Source: Vicinamibacterales bacterium (GTDB lineage: Bacteria; Acidobacteriota; Vicinamibacteria; Vicinamibacterales; UBA8438). From it: 37,472 bases of DNA. Each line of letters starts with the position of its first letter. Positions within the stretch are counted from its first letter, which is position 1. Both the position numbers and the translations under genes were made by a program. Of the stretch, positions 1-7,430 are shown piece by piece. The notes beneath the pieces are model-generated. The model did no database searches. It was not told the origin of the DNA and worked only from the letters and a program-made list of their open reading frames with translations. Where the stretch lies: NCBI GenBank assembly GCA_937766455.1, contig CALLXD010000075.1, forward strand, positions 1 through 37,472, given 5' to 3'.

Positions 1-155
1 CTCTGCTGGGCTTAGACGATGCCGCAGTCATGATAGTCGGGCATGCGGGGTCGGCGTGCGGTCGCATGGCCCGACCGCACCCATTGAATGTCTGACGCCG
101 CGCTCGTGGCAGCTTGTCGACCCGCACCCGACCACGTGGCGGGCGCGCCCACGAC

Positions 156-245
156 ACGCCCTGCAGGCGGATTGGCCTGCAGGGCGTTGGCCAGAGCGTC
201 GCGAAGCTCCGCCCCCCCGGCACCGTAGGGGCGGAGTCGCTGGCC
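156..245. repeat. Two adjacent strong hairpins in the left intergenic region
   Basis: Positions 1-297 hold no gene I can support. Within them, 156-167 and 176-187 form a perfect 12-bp inverted repeat around an 8-nt loop. Immediately after, 207-215 and 228-236 form a 9-bp inverted repeat, extended by 201-204/237-240 across a two-base bulge and by 189-193/241-245. Neither is followed by a T-run. They may be terminators for a gene left of the window or a palindromic repeat; the sequence does not decide. Confidence 0.6.
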
Positions 246-297
246 CGTTATGATGGGCCGGATGCTCTGCGACGTCGCTCTCACTCACCGCCTCACT

Positions 298-2370
298 ATG
301 CGCCGCTCGTGGTGCTCAGGCCCGGCCCGCGTCGTGTGCATCGCCGTGACCATCGTGTGTGGGGGTGCCCCGGTCAGCCAGGCGCAAGACGCCGACAGCC
401 AGGCGCAAGCGCCCGCGGTATTCACGATGCCGGCCGTCAAGACGGCCGTAGCCCCGGTCATCGACGGCGTCATCCAAGCCGGCGAGTGGGATGACGCGGC
501 TCGGGTGACTGATTTCATCCAGTTCGAGCCGAATCGAGGGGACCCGACCACGCTCGAGACGACAGCCCTCGTGCTCTACAGCGAGACGCACCTGTATGTT
601 GCGTTTGAGGCACACGACCCGGAACCGCTGATGGGGCAGATGACACAGCGGGACGCCCAGCTCTGGAACGACGACTCGGTGCAGGTCTACATCGACACAT
701 TTCACGATGGACGGTCTGGCTATTTCTTCATGACCAATGTGCTGGGCACTCAACTCGACGGGCGCGTGGCCGAGGACGGAACGACCAACGACAATACCTG
801 GGACGCCCCCTGGGACGCGGCCACGTCCGAGACCGACTTTGGCTACACGTCAGAGCTGGCCATTCCGCTGAGCGCCTTGCAGTACACCGTTGGCGCGGAC
901 CTGACCTGGGGTATCAATCTTGCGCGCAGTCGGCGTCGGACACTCGAACGCAGCTACTGGTCCGGCCCGGTCGATCATTGGGGTCGGATGTCGCAGGCCG
1001 GCGACCTCATCGGTCTCGACCTGCCGCCCCCCGCCCGTCGACATCAGATCATTCCGTACGTGCTCTCCCAGGCGCAGAGCGGGTCTTCGTTCGACGCGAC
1101 CGTTGGACTGGATGCGCGGTATGCGCTGACCCCTCAGACGTCCATCTACGGAACCCTGAACCCTGACTTTGCCACGATCGAGGCGGACCAGGAAGAGATT
1201 AACCTGACGCGATTCGAGGTGAACCTGACCGAGAAGCGGCAATTTTTTCTCGAAGGCCAGGAGCTGTTCAACCAGCGTATCCAGACGTTCTACTCACGCC
1301 GCATCGGCGACATTACCGCCGGTGCCAAGGTTCTCGGGAAGCAGGGCCTCTGGACCTTTGCCGCGCTGAATACGCAAGGGGATCTGGCGGGCTCGACTAC
1401 CGGGGCCAACTACACGGTGGCACGCGTGCGGCGTGATGTGGCGTCGCGGTCAAATATCGGGTTTTTGCTCGCGAATCGTCTGCACGACGGCCGGAACCAA
1501 GGCTCGGCCGAGATCGACGCGAACCTCTTTTTCACCCAGGCGGTCGGCTTCACCGGGCAGTTCGTCAAGAGCTACGGCGAGTATGGGGCTGGCAGCGTCG
1601 CCTTTTTTGCCCGGCCGGCCTACGACACGTCGACGGCGCATGCCCATGTGCGGTACACGCATCTCGGCGATCGGTTTGCGGACAATGTCAATGCCGTCGG
1701 GTTTATCCGCGACGACGATCGTCGCGAGTTGGATGGCGCCGTCGACAAGACCTTCTGGGTCAGGAGTGGGGCACTCGAACGCATCCAATACGGTTCAGAG
1801 AACAACATCTACTGGGGGCAGACGGGCACCCTGCGTAGTTGGGAGACTGACCAGACGTTGAGCGTCGATTGGCGCAACCGGTGGACGACCGCGTTTCGAC
1901 ACGCCGAGGAGTTCAAACGATTCGAGAAGGACTTCCGCAATCGCCAGACTCAGGTGGAGCTCGGCTTCAACACCCGGTCGTACGAGTCGGTGAGTGGCGG
2001 GTACAGATTTGGCCGCAACTTCGATGCAGACTTTCAGTTGTGGTCCGGCGCGGCGACCTACACCCTGACCGAGCAGCTCTCAGCCGAGTATGAGTTGCAA
2101 CGGCTCGACCTCGACCCGGACCCCCGCGATGAGAGCACCTGGATTCACGTCATCCGGGCCAACCAGTTCTTCACGCCCGATCTGTTTCTGCGGGTCTTCT
2201 TCCAAACAAACTCGGCAATCGACCGGCGCAATGTGCAGGCCGTGTTCGTCTACCGGTATCTGCCCCCGTTCGGCACCCTGCAAGTGGCCTACCAGCGCGG
2301 CACAGCCGAGTTCGGTGAGCGATCCGAGCAAGGGAACACGATGTTCGTGAAGCTCACGACGGTGCTCTAG
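298..2370 (+). CDS. Exported DUF5916 protein with N-terminal CBM9-like domain
   Basis: The protein has 690 aa. The ATG at 298 is preferred over one at 250 because it opens a signal peptide: basic MRR, hydrophobic core, and a cut near VSQAQ. Residues about 40-210 look like the CBM9-type carbohydrate-binding fold seen at the N-terminus of DUF5916 proteins (VIDGVIQAGEWDDA, a DDSVQVYIDT block, SELAIPLSAL). The rest resembles the DUF5916 beta-barrel region, with the typical LNPDFATIEADQEEINLTRF and KRQFFLEGQELF segments and alternating aromatic strands to a hydrophobic C-terminus. The family is common in Acidobacteriota and Bacteroidota and is thought to be outer-membrane associated; no substrate is established. 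Downstream it converges on a deacetylase gene across a palindromic element. Confidence 0.9.
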   Translation: MRRSWCSGPARVVCIAVTIVCGGAPVSQAQDADSQAQAPAVFTMPAVKTAVAPVIDGVIQAGEWDDAARVTDFIQFEPNRGDPTTLETTALVLYSETHLYVAFEAHDPEPLMGQMTQRDAQLWNDDSVQVYIDTFHDGRSGYFFMTNVLGTQLDGRVAEDGTTNDNTWDAPWDAATSETDFGYTSELAIPLSALQYTVGADLTWGINLARSRRRTLERSYWSGPVDHWGRMSQAGDLIGLDLPPPARRHQIIPYVLSQAQSGSSFDATVGLDARYALTPQTSIYGTLNPDFATIEADQEEINLTRFEVNLTEKRQFFLEGQELFNQRIQTFYSRRIGDITAGAKVLGKQGLWTFAALNTQGDLAGSTTGANYTVARVRRDVASRSNIGFLLANRLHDGRNQGSAEIDANLFFTQAVGFTGQFVKSYGEYGAGSVAFFARPAYDTSTAHAHVRYTHLGDRFADNVNAVGFIRDDDRRELDGAVDKTFWVRSGALERIQYGSENNIYWGQTGTLRSWETDQTLSVDWRNRWTTAFRHAEEFKRFEKDFRNRQTQVELGFNTRSYESVSGGYRFGRNFDADFQLWSGAATYTLTEQLSAEYELQRLDLDPDPRDESTWIHVIRANQFFTPDLFLRVFFQTNSAIDRRNVQAVFVYRYLPPFGTLQVAYQRGTAEFGERSEQGNTMFVKLTTVL

Positions 2371-2511
2371 ATTTAGACGGGGCTGCGCCCCGAACCCCCC
2401 GCGACCGCTCCGCGGGGCCCCCGAGTGCCCCACTCCGTGGTCGCGGGGCGCGCATTGTCGCGCGCCTGGTCGGTGGGCCGCCAACATGGACGAGTCGAAG
2501 CCCCGTCAAAT
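2371..2511. repeat. Compact multi-hairpin element between convergent genes
   Basis: This fills the gap between two convergent stop codons. Its ends are inverted repeats: 2371-2384 matches the reverse complement of 2499-2511 except for one extra base (core GACGGGGCT / AGCCCCGTC). Nested inside are 2378-2383/2387-2392 (6 bp), 2397-2406/2439-2448 (perfect 10 bp) and 2447-2453/2460-2466 (7 bp). It may be a bidirectional terminator or a non-autonomous palindromic repeat (MITE- or REP-like). No target-site duplication is evident. Confidence 0.6.
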
Positions 2512-2513
2512 GA

Positions 2514-3509
2514 CTAGTCCATGCCGGCCTGTTCGCGGACATACCGGGCGGCCTCTTCGTGCGTTGCGAACCACACCTCGCCCTTCGCCTTGATGTGAGC
2601 CAGCAGGCCCTCCAGCGCGACGATACGCGAGCGGTGTCCGCTCACGTGCGGATGCATGGTCAGCAAGAACATCGTTCGTTCCTCCCAGGCTTTGTCGAAC
2701 TCGTCGATCCACACCTGCATGACGTCGCGGGGATTCATGTAGCTGCTCCCGCGTGGATTGAAGAGCGGCGCATCGTCAAGAATCCACTCGACCGGCAGCT
2801 CGACTACGCCGGTGGCTTCGCCGTCTTGGACCAGTTCGTACGGGCGGTCGTCATGCATGAGCGAGCTTTCATACAGGAAGCCCATGTCACGGACGATCCG
2901 CAGCGTATTCGGGCTGTGGTTCCAAGACGGGGCCCGATACCCGACCGGTCGCTCGCCCGTGATCTCCTCGATAGCGTCGACTGCCTGCTGGAGCAATCGT
3001 GCCTCGGTGGCGCCATCGAGCGTGGTGTTGAGTTCGTGGATCCATCCGTGCACGGCGATTTCGTGAAGACCGGACCGCTGGATCACGCCCGCCTGTTCGG
3101 GTGCTAGTTTCAGACTCCAGGCAGGGAAGAAGAACGTGGCCGGCACCTGTTCGTCATCCATGAGTGTCACGATTCGCGGGAGTGCGACACGGGAGCCATA
3201 CTGGCCCTGCGACAAGGGTCCGATGCTGACGTCACCCGTCCGGAGTCCGTACACGGTCTCGTTGTCGACGTCGTATGACAGGAGCACCGCGACCCGCGCG
3301 CCGCCCGGCCAGGAGCGCGGATTGAGGTCGCGTCCCGCGCGCACCTGGTTGACCGCGGCGCGCACGACATCCTCCGACCAGTTCCACGGCTCTGCCGCGT
3401 TGGGTGTGGACGGTGCCTGAGCGGTGGGGGACTGGCAGGACGCGAGGCTGAGCGCCAGGAGCGGCATGGCGATGATGGTGGCGCGACGACTTGAGCTGTT
3501 GGGCGTCAT
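2514..3509 (-). CDS. Polysaccharide deacetylase family lipoprotein (PgdA/PuuE-like)
   Basis: The protein has 331 aa from the ATG at 3509. That start gives a lipoprotein signal ending LSLASC, so the mature protein is probably lipid-anchored through that Cys. The catalytic fold is the NodB/CE4 type. SYDVDNE supplies the Asp pair, AVHGWIHE gives the metal His motif (HxxxH), GYRAPSWNHS is the arginine motif, and LTMHPHVSGHRSR is the C-terminal His motif. The combination SYDVDNE plus MHPHVSGH is closer to the Helicobacter PgdA/allantoinase-like (PuuE) subgroup than to classical chitin deacetylases. It probably removes acyl groups from an envelope or environmental glycan; the substrate is not readable. 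It is divergent from the small ORF and synthase-like gene at 3573-4344. Confidence 0.88.
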   Translation of the reverse strand: MTPNSSSRRATIIAMPLLALSLASCQSPTAQAPSTPNAAEPWNWSEDVVRAAVNQVRAGRDLNPRSWPGGARVAVLLSYDVDNETVYGLRTGDVSIGPLSQGQYGSRVALPRIVTLMDDEQVPATFFFPAWSLKLAPEQAGVIQRSGLHEIAVHGWIHELNTTLDGATEARLLQQAVDAIEEITGERPVGYRAPSWNHSPNTLRIVRDMGFLYESSLMHDDRPYELVQDGEATGVVELPVEWILDDAPLFNPRGSSYMNPRDVMQVWIDEFDKAWEERTMFLLTMHPHVSGHRSRIVALEGLLAHIKAKGEVWFATHEEAARYVREQAGMD

Positions 3510-3572
3510 CGGATCGTTCCTTTCGAGACTACGAAACACCTCGGCACTTCTCGAACTTGCTATTCTCACCCC

Positions 3573-3653
3573 ATGCGGACGCGGATGGTCATCGTCGGCG
3601 GTGGTTTCGCGCGTCTCATTGTCGGAAAGCGCTGGCGCTTCTACTACGACTAG
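3573..3653 (+). CDS. Possible leaderless 26-aa small ORF
   Basis: The ORF runs ATG to TAG and encodes MRTRMVIVGGGFARLIVGKR followed by WRFYYD. An extended -10-like sequence (TGCTATTCT, 3558-3566) lies six bases before the ATG and there is no Shine-Dalgarno, which would suit leaderless translation. The VIVGGGFA stretch resembles the first strand and loop of a Rossmann FAD/NAD-binding protein, but the frame stops at once, so it may be a remnant or a leader for the downstream gene (starts 3661, seven bases after the stop). I do not recognise it as a known small protein. Confidence 0.3.
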   Translation: MRTRMVIVGGGFARLIVGKRWRFYYD

Positions 3654-3660
3654 CGTCAGG

Positions 3661-4344
3661 ATGGATCACATGACGGGAATGATGCGGCCCGAGCTCCTGG
3701 CCTCGACGACTACGCCCGATCGGCGGCGGATGACGCTGACACTGCACGGGCGCGACTACTACATCGAGGTGGACGGACAGGGATTGATGTCGACCCGGGC
3801 CCCCGGGTCGGAACAGGCCCTGGCTGATTTTGCGGCGCGGGAGCTGGAGGGCAATCCCCATCCGCGTGTGCTTATCGGTGGCCTCGGGCTGGGTTTTACC
3901 CTCGGAGCGGCGCTTGACGTGCTGCCCCCCGGGGCGTCGGTGGTGGTGGTCGAGTTCTTCGAGACCATCGTCGACTGGAACCGCAAGTTCGGATTTGAGT
4001 CGGCGACCGATCGACTGGCCGACCCGCGTGTGGTCGTGGAGGTTGCGGACGTGGCCAACTACCTGCGCACGGTGGAGCGCCCGTTCGACGCCATTCTGCT
4101 CGACGTGGACAATGGCCCAGAGGCCTGGTGCCTGGACTCGAACAAGCAGCTTTACGATGTGCCCGGGTTGACGCGCATTCGACAGGCGCTGCAGCCAGGC
4201 GGCTTGCTCGCCGTGTGGTCGGCAGAAGGATCGTCGGCGTTCGAGGACCGACTCGTGGCCGCCGGTTTTACTGCGCGCAGCGAGGATGTGAATCCGCGCG
4301 GGCGCAAACGTGAACGACACACCATCTTCCTGGGACGGGCGTAG
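3661..4344 (+). CDS. Spermidine synthase-like (class I methyltransferase fold) protein
   Basis: The protein has 227 aa from the ATG at 3661. The open frame extends to 3424, but upstream it overlaps the divergent promoter region and has no family similarity. The start (LHGRDYYIEVDGQGLMSTRA) resembles the small N-terminal domain of polyamine synthases. VLIGGLGLGFTLGAAL (about residues 62-77) is the nucleotide-binding glycine loop, VVVVEFFETIVDWNR carries the acidic residue after strand 2, and DAILLDVDNGPEAW matches the catalytic-strand region. The family includes spermidine synthases and uncharacterised relatives; nothing here proves polyamine synthesis, and no adjacent polyamine gene supports it. 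Confidence 0.75.
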   Translation: MDHMTGMMRPELLASTTTPDRRRMTLTLHGRDYYIEVDGQGLMSTRAPGSEQALADFAARELEGNPHPRVLIGGLGLGFTLGAALDVLPPGASVVVVEFFETIVDWNRKFGFESATDRLADPRVVVEVADVANYLRTVERPFDAILLDVDNGPEAWCLDSNKQLYDVPGLTRIRQALQPGGLLAVWSAEGSSAFEDRLVAAGFTARSEDVNPRGRKRERHTIFLGRA

Positions 4345-4353
4345 GGGGACCCC

Positions 4354-4572
4354 ATGGAACTGCTCCCCTTCGTTCGCGGCTTGCTCGCTCGTCTTGACCC
4401 CAATGTGCCAATTACCGGCGAGACTCGACTGAGCCGCTTGACCGCCCTGTCAGTGTTGCCGGTCACGATCGCGAGTGTCCTCGTCGGGGGCATTGGGGTG
4501 CTGACGCTGCTGCTCGCCGCCAGTAGCCCGTCCAGCGCGATCGACGGCGGCGCGGTCAGCGGCGGCGCCTGA
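4354..4572 (+). CDS. Small single-pass membrane protein of unknown function
   Basis: The protein has 72 aa. A good Shine-Dalgarno-like GGGGGA precedes the ATG, nine bases after the synthase-like stop, so the two are probably co-transcribed. Residues about 30-56 form one hydrophobic segment (LTALSVLPVTIASVLVGGIG onward), after an amphipathic basic N-terminus and before a short Gly/Ala/Ser tail. I see no recognisable domain. Confidence 0.6.
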   Translation: MELLPFVRGLLARLDPNVPITGETRLSRLTALSVLPVTIASVLVGGIGVLTLLLAASSPSSAIDGGAVSGGA

Positions 4573-4633
4573 ACGAACTCCCGGACCGGCGGGTGTTGAC
4601 CAAGCCAGCTCGGCGGGCCAGAATTAGGCATCC

Positions 4634-4981
4634 TTGAGCGACACGATCACATCCGAGGCGCCTCTCGTGCGCCAGCTGTCCGCGCCTGAGCTGAAGGCGT
4701 TGATCGACGGCGACACGTCCCTCGAACTGGTCGACGTGCGAACGGAGTGGGAGCGATCACTCGCGAAGATCGACGGATCTCACCTTCTCGATCAAGCACA
4801 TCACGACACGTTGCTCCGGCTGGATCGGAGCACACCCATCGTCTTCCAGTGCCACCACGGCATTCGCAGTCAACAAGCCGCTGAGTACTTCCGTCACGAG
4901 GGTTTTCGCGAACTCTACAACCTTCAGGGCGGAATCGACGCGTGGTCTCAATTGATCGATCCTGCGGTGCCGCGGTACTAA
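4634..4981 (+). CDS. Rhodanese-like single-domain protein
   Basis: The protein has 115 aa and starts at a TTG (4634). It is one rhodanese domain: ELVDVRTEWERS is the CH2A-like opening motif, and FQCHHGIRSQQAA carries the active-site cysteine (Cys73) in the CxxGxRS loop. LYNLQGGIDAWS is the typical C-terminal block. Such GlpE-like proteins transfer sulfane sulfur from donors such as thiosulfate or persulfides; the acceptor here is unknown. There is no signal peptide, so it is cytoplasmic. The MBL gene begins 58 bases downstream on the same strand; persulfide dioxygenase MBLs can pair with rhodaneses, but that neighbour is exported and not of that type. Confidence 0.9.
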   Translation: MSDTITSEAPLVRQLSAPELKALIDGDTSLELVDVRTEWERSLAKIDGSHLLDQAHHDTLLRLDRSTPIVFQCHHGIRSQQAAEYFRHEGFRELYNLQGGIDAWSQLIDPAVPRY

Positions 4982-5039
4982 CACTGTGGAAGGTGGCGGC
5001 TCGGGAGTCGCCGACCTGGATCCGGGAGCGGAGGTGAAG

Positions 5040-6098
5040 ATGCGAAGAGTCGCGAGAGCGTCGGTCTGGCTGGCTGTGTTCGTGTGCGGGGCGGTCGCGA
5101 CCGCGGCCGCACAGTCGCCCACATTCGACATCTATTGGGTGGACGTCGAAGGAGGCGCCGCCACCCTGGTCGTGTCCCCGACCGGCGAGTCGCTGTTGGT
5201 GGACACCGGATGGGACACAGATGACGACCGCGACGCGCAGCGCATCGTCGCCGCGGCCACCGAGGCCGGACTCACCCAGATTGATCAGCTGGTCATTACC
5301 CACTACCACGCGGACCATGTGGGCGGGCTCCGAGCGCTGGCGGAGCTGATTCCCATCGTCAGCTGTCTCGATCACGGCACCAACACGGAAGAGAGCAATC
5401 AGCGCTGGGTCGACGTCTATCTCGAGGTCTGTGGAGACAAGAGAGCCGCGGTTGAGGCCGGTCAGACCCTGCCGTTCGGGCCGGTCGCGATCGACATCAT
5501 CGCCTCGGACAATCGGTTGCTTGACACGCCCGTCAACGGTGGCGGACCGAACCCGTTGTGCGCGACGGCTGAGCGCAAGACCCAGGCGAGCCCGGAGAAT
5601 CAGCGTAGCGTTGGGGCGTTGTTTACCTACGGCCGGTTCACCTTCCTCGATCTCGGAGATTTGAACTGGGCGAAGGAGATCGAGCTGTCATGCCCTGTAA
5701 ACAAGGTGGGCGAAGTCGCGGTCTATCAAACAAGTCGCCACGGTGCTTTTGACGATGCGGGTGCGCCGACGCATCTGTATGCCATCAAGCCCCAGGTGGT
5801 GGTGGTGAACAACGGCCCCCGGAAGGGACTCGGAGGCACGTCGCCCGGGTTTACCGAGGTCTCAACGGCTCACTATGAGCGGATCGCCGCCAGTCCTGGC
5901 ATCGAAGGCATTTGGCAGGCTCACCGGTCATTGCTGGATCCCGACCCCGCCCACAACACGGCGGCTGAGAGAATCGCGAACCTTGGTGAGACCGACGCGA
6001 GCGGGGGACACTGGATTCGGGCGTCAGCGAGCCAGGACGGCACGTTCACCATGACGAATGGTCGCAACGGGTTCAGTCAGCGGTATTCGGCGCGGTGA
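5040..6098 (+). CDS. Exported MBL-fold metallo-hydrolase (ComEC-like)
   Basis: The protein has 352 aa. The ATG at 5040 is chosen because GGAGGTGAAG sits just upstream and the protein then begins with a signal peptide (MRRVARASVWLAVFVCGAVA, cut after AAAQ). The mature part opens like the hydrolase domain of ComEC (IYWVDVEGGAATLVVSP, LLVDTG), followed by the metal motif THYHADHVGG at residues 87-96 and later SCLDHG, FTFLDLGDL and SRHGAFD blocks. It is a stand-alone periplasmic or secreted enzyme; the substrate (nucleic acid or phosphodiester versus other) cannot be read from sequence. Confidence 0.85.
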   Translation: MRRVARASVWLAVFVCGAVATAAAQSPTFDIYWVDVEGGAATLVVSPTGESLLVDTGWDTDDDRDAQRIVAAATEAGLTQIDQLVITHYHADHVGGLRALAELIPIVSCLDHGTNTEESNQRWVDVYLEVCGDKRAAVEAGQTLPFGPVAIDIIASDNRLLDTPVNGGGPNPLCATAERKTQASPENQRSVGALFTYGRFTFLDLGDLNWAKEIELSCPVNKVGEVAVYQTSRHGAFDDAGAPTHLYAIKPQVVVVNNGPRKGLGGTSPGFTEVSTAHYERIAASPGIEGIWQAHRSLLDPDPAHNTAAERIANLGETDASGGHWIRASASQDGTFTMTNGRNGFSQRYSAR

Positions 6099-6156
6099 GC
6101 GGAGGCAGGTGTCAGGAAACGTGCGTTCTGCCGCAACGGATCAGCCAATACTCGCG

Positions 6157-6215
6157 TAGAATGTATATTAGCGGGAAACCGCTCGACTAGCGGGAGACCG
6201 CCACTTCAACAGGAG
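6157..6215 (+). promoter_or_regulatory. Cold-shock gene 5' region: -10 candidates, two GNRA-capped mini-hairpins, SD
   Basis: Two -10-like sequences, TAGAAT (6157-6162) and TATATT (6164-6169), precede two near-identical mini-hairpins: GCGG-GAAA-CCGC at 6171-6182 and GCGG-GAGA-CCGC at 6190-6201, seven bases apart. Both loops fit the GNRA tetraloop rule. A Shine-Dalgarno AGGAG follows at 6211-6215, nine bases before the ATG. The hairpins would lie in the 5' UTR of the cold-shock mRNA. Confidence 0.5.
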
Positions 6216-6224
6216 AAGAACGAG

Positions 6225-6422
6225 ATGAACGGAAAGATCACGCGCCTCATGACCGGTAAAGGCTTCGGATTCGTGGCAGGTGACGGAGACACGGAGTACT
6301 TCTTCCACCAGTCCGCTTGCAACGGTATCCGGTTCGACGACCTGCAGGAGGGTCAAGAGGTGACCTTTGAAGCCGGGCAAGGACCGAAGGGCCCGCGCGC
6401 CGAGAACATCACCCCGGTGTAA
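6225..6422 (+). CDS. CspA-family cold-shock domain protein
   Basis: The protein has 65 aa, the usual size of single-domain cold-shock proteins. RNP1 is KGFGFV (residues 12-17) and RNP2 is YFFHQS (25-30, in place of the more common VFVHFS), together forming the single-stranded nucleic-acid-binding face of the OB fold. It probably acts as an RNA chaperone in the cytoplasm. The start has a clear AGGAG site. It is monocistronic between the MBL gene and a hairpin at 6452, with a structured 5' leader. Confidence 0.95.
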   Translation: MNGKITRLMTGKGFGFVAGDGDTEYFFHQSACNGIRFDDLQEGQEVTFEAGQGPKGPRAENITPV

Positions 6423-6451
6423 GGACGACACACACCGAGACAGAAGGCTCA

Positions 6452-6480
6452 GCCCGCTGGCGTCTTTGGAGCCAGCGGGC
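6452..6480 (+). terminator. Terminator-like hairpin after the cold-shock gene
   Basis: Positions 6452-6461 and 6471-6480 form a perfect 10-bp GC-rich stem with a 9-nt loop, 29 bases after the cold-shock stop codon. There is no T-run, so it may be a factor-assisted terminator or an mRNA 3'-end stabiliser. The following 6481-6763 holds no gene I can support. Confidence 0.55.
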
Positions 6481-6763
6481 GGGCGACGTTCTGTTCGCGT
6501 GCCTGGCGGTCGCACCGCCATCGACGCGCACGGCGAGGGTGTGCCCCGAACCTGCCATCCCTCGCTACCGTCCACCACTTGCGTCGCGTCCTCCGGCTCT
6601 CCGGGTCGCTGTGCCTGTCAGAGTTCGTCGATGAGTCGCCCGCTCGCCCCCACCCCGTGCAGGGCGTCCCGCCGCCCGCGATGCGCACGGAATCCGATCT
6701 GGTCTGACAGACCTGGCCGCGCGCGTGGCTCGGTCGGTCGAGTCCCCGGTCGTCCGTGAGACC

Positions 6764-7426
6764 ATGATGACTATGGGTGAGCACGCGATTCTCATCACGG
6801 CGACCGAACAGCCCGGGATGTTGTCTCGGTTGACGAAGGTGCTCGCCGACCACGATGTCAACATCACGCATGTCGACATCCATATCGGCGCGCCGTCGTC
6901 CGTGATCTACTTCGAGGTGACGGTGACCGCGGGACGACTGGCCGCCGTTCTCGCCGGATTGGAACGCATCCAAGGCGTGGAGGCGGTTCAAGAGACGCCG
7001 TCCGCGAGACGCATCTACGGTAAGCGAGTCATCGTGATGGGCGGCGGTGCCCAGGTCGGCCAGGTCGCGATCGGGGCCATTGCAGAGGCGGACCGCCACA
7101 ATATTCGCGGCGAGCGCATCTCGGTCGATACGATCCCCTTGGTGGGGGAACAGGAACTGGCCACCGCGGTGCGGGCCGTCGTGCGGCTGCCACGGGTCAA
7201 GATTCTCGTGCTGGCTGGCGCGTTGATGGGTGGGGGCATCGCGGCCGCCGTGACCGAGGTCCGCGCCCTGGGGCTGCGCGTCATCTCGCTGAACATGGCC
7301 GGCAGCGTGCCAGACGCCGCCGATCTGGTTGTCAGCGACCCGGTACAGGCCGGCGTCATGGCGGTCATGGCCGTGGCCGACACTGCCCAATTCGACCTGC
7401 TGCGCCAGGGCAAGAAGCGATACTAG
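6764..7426 (+). CDS. ACT-domain protein with C-terminal nucleotide-binding-like domain
   Basis: The protein has 220 aa from the ATG at 6764; ATGs at 6767 and 6773 are equally possible. Residues about 4-75 form an ACT domain (HAILITATEQPGMLSRLTKV, then NITHVDIHIG), a fold that usually senses amino acids. The rest begins RVIVMGGGAQVGQVAIGAIA, a glycine-rich Rossmann-like segment, and ends DAADLVVSDPVQAGVMAVMA. This layout resembles archaeal ACT proteins carrying a DUF5612-type domain; I name that family from memory. It may be a ligand-responsive regulator, but no partner is evident. It converges with the sugar dehydrogenase gene, with only four bases between the stops. Confidence 0.75.
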   Translation: MMTMGEHAILITATEQPGMLSRLTKVLADHDVNITHVDIHIGAPSSVIYFEVTVTAGRLAAVLAGLERIQGVEAVQETPSARRIYGKRVIVMGGGAQVGQVAIGAIAEADRHNIRGERISVDTIPLVGEQELATAVRAVVRLPRVKILVLAGALMGGGIAAAVTEVRALGLRVISLNMAGSVPDAADLVVSDPVQAGVMAVMAVADTAQFDLLRQGKKRY

Positions 7427-7430
7427 TCGG

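Noticed and set aside
4986-5039. Upstream GTG start for the exported MBL protein
   Set aside because: It would bury the signal peptide behind 18 extra residues and ignores the strong GGAGGTGAAG site before 5040.
6449-7390. Long open frame on the minus strand over the ACT-domain gene
   Set aside because: The plus strand has a recognisable ACT domain; the antisense frame is His, Arg and Asp-rich with no domain.
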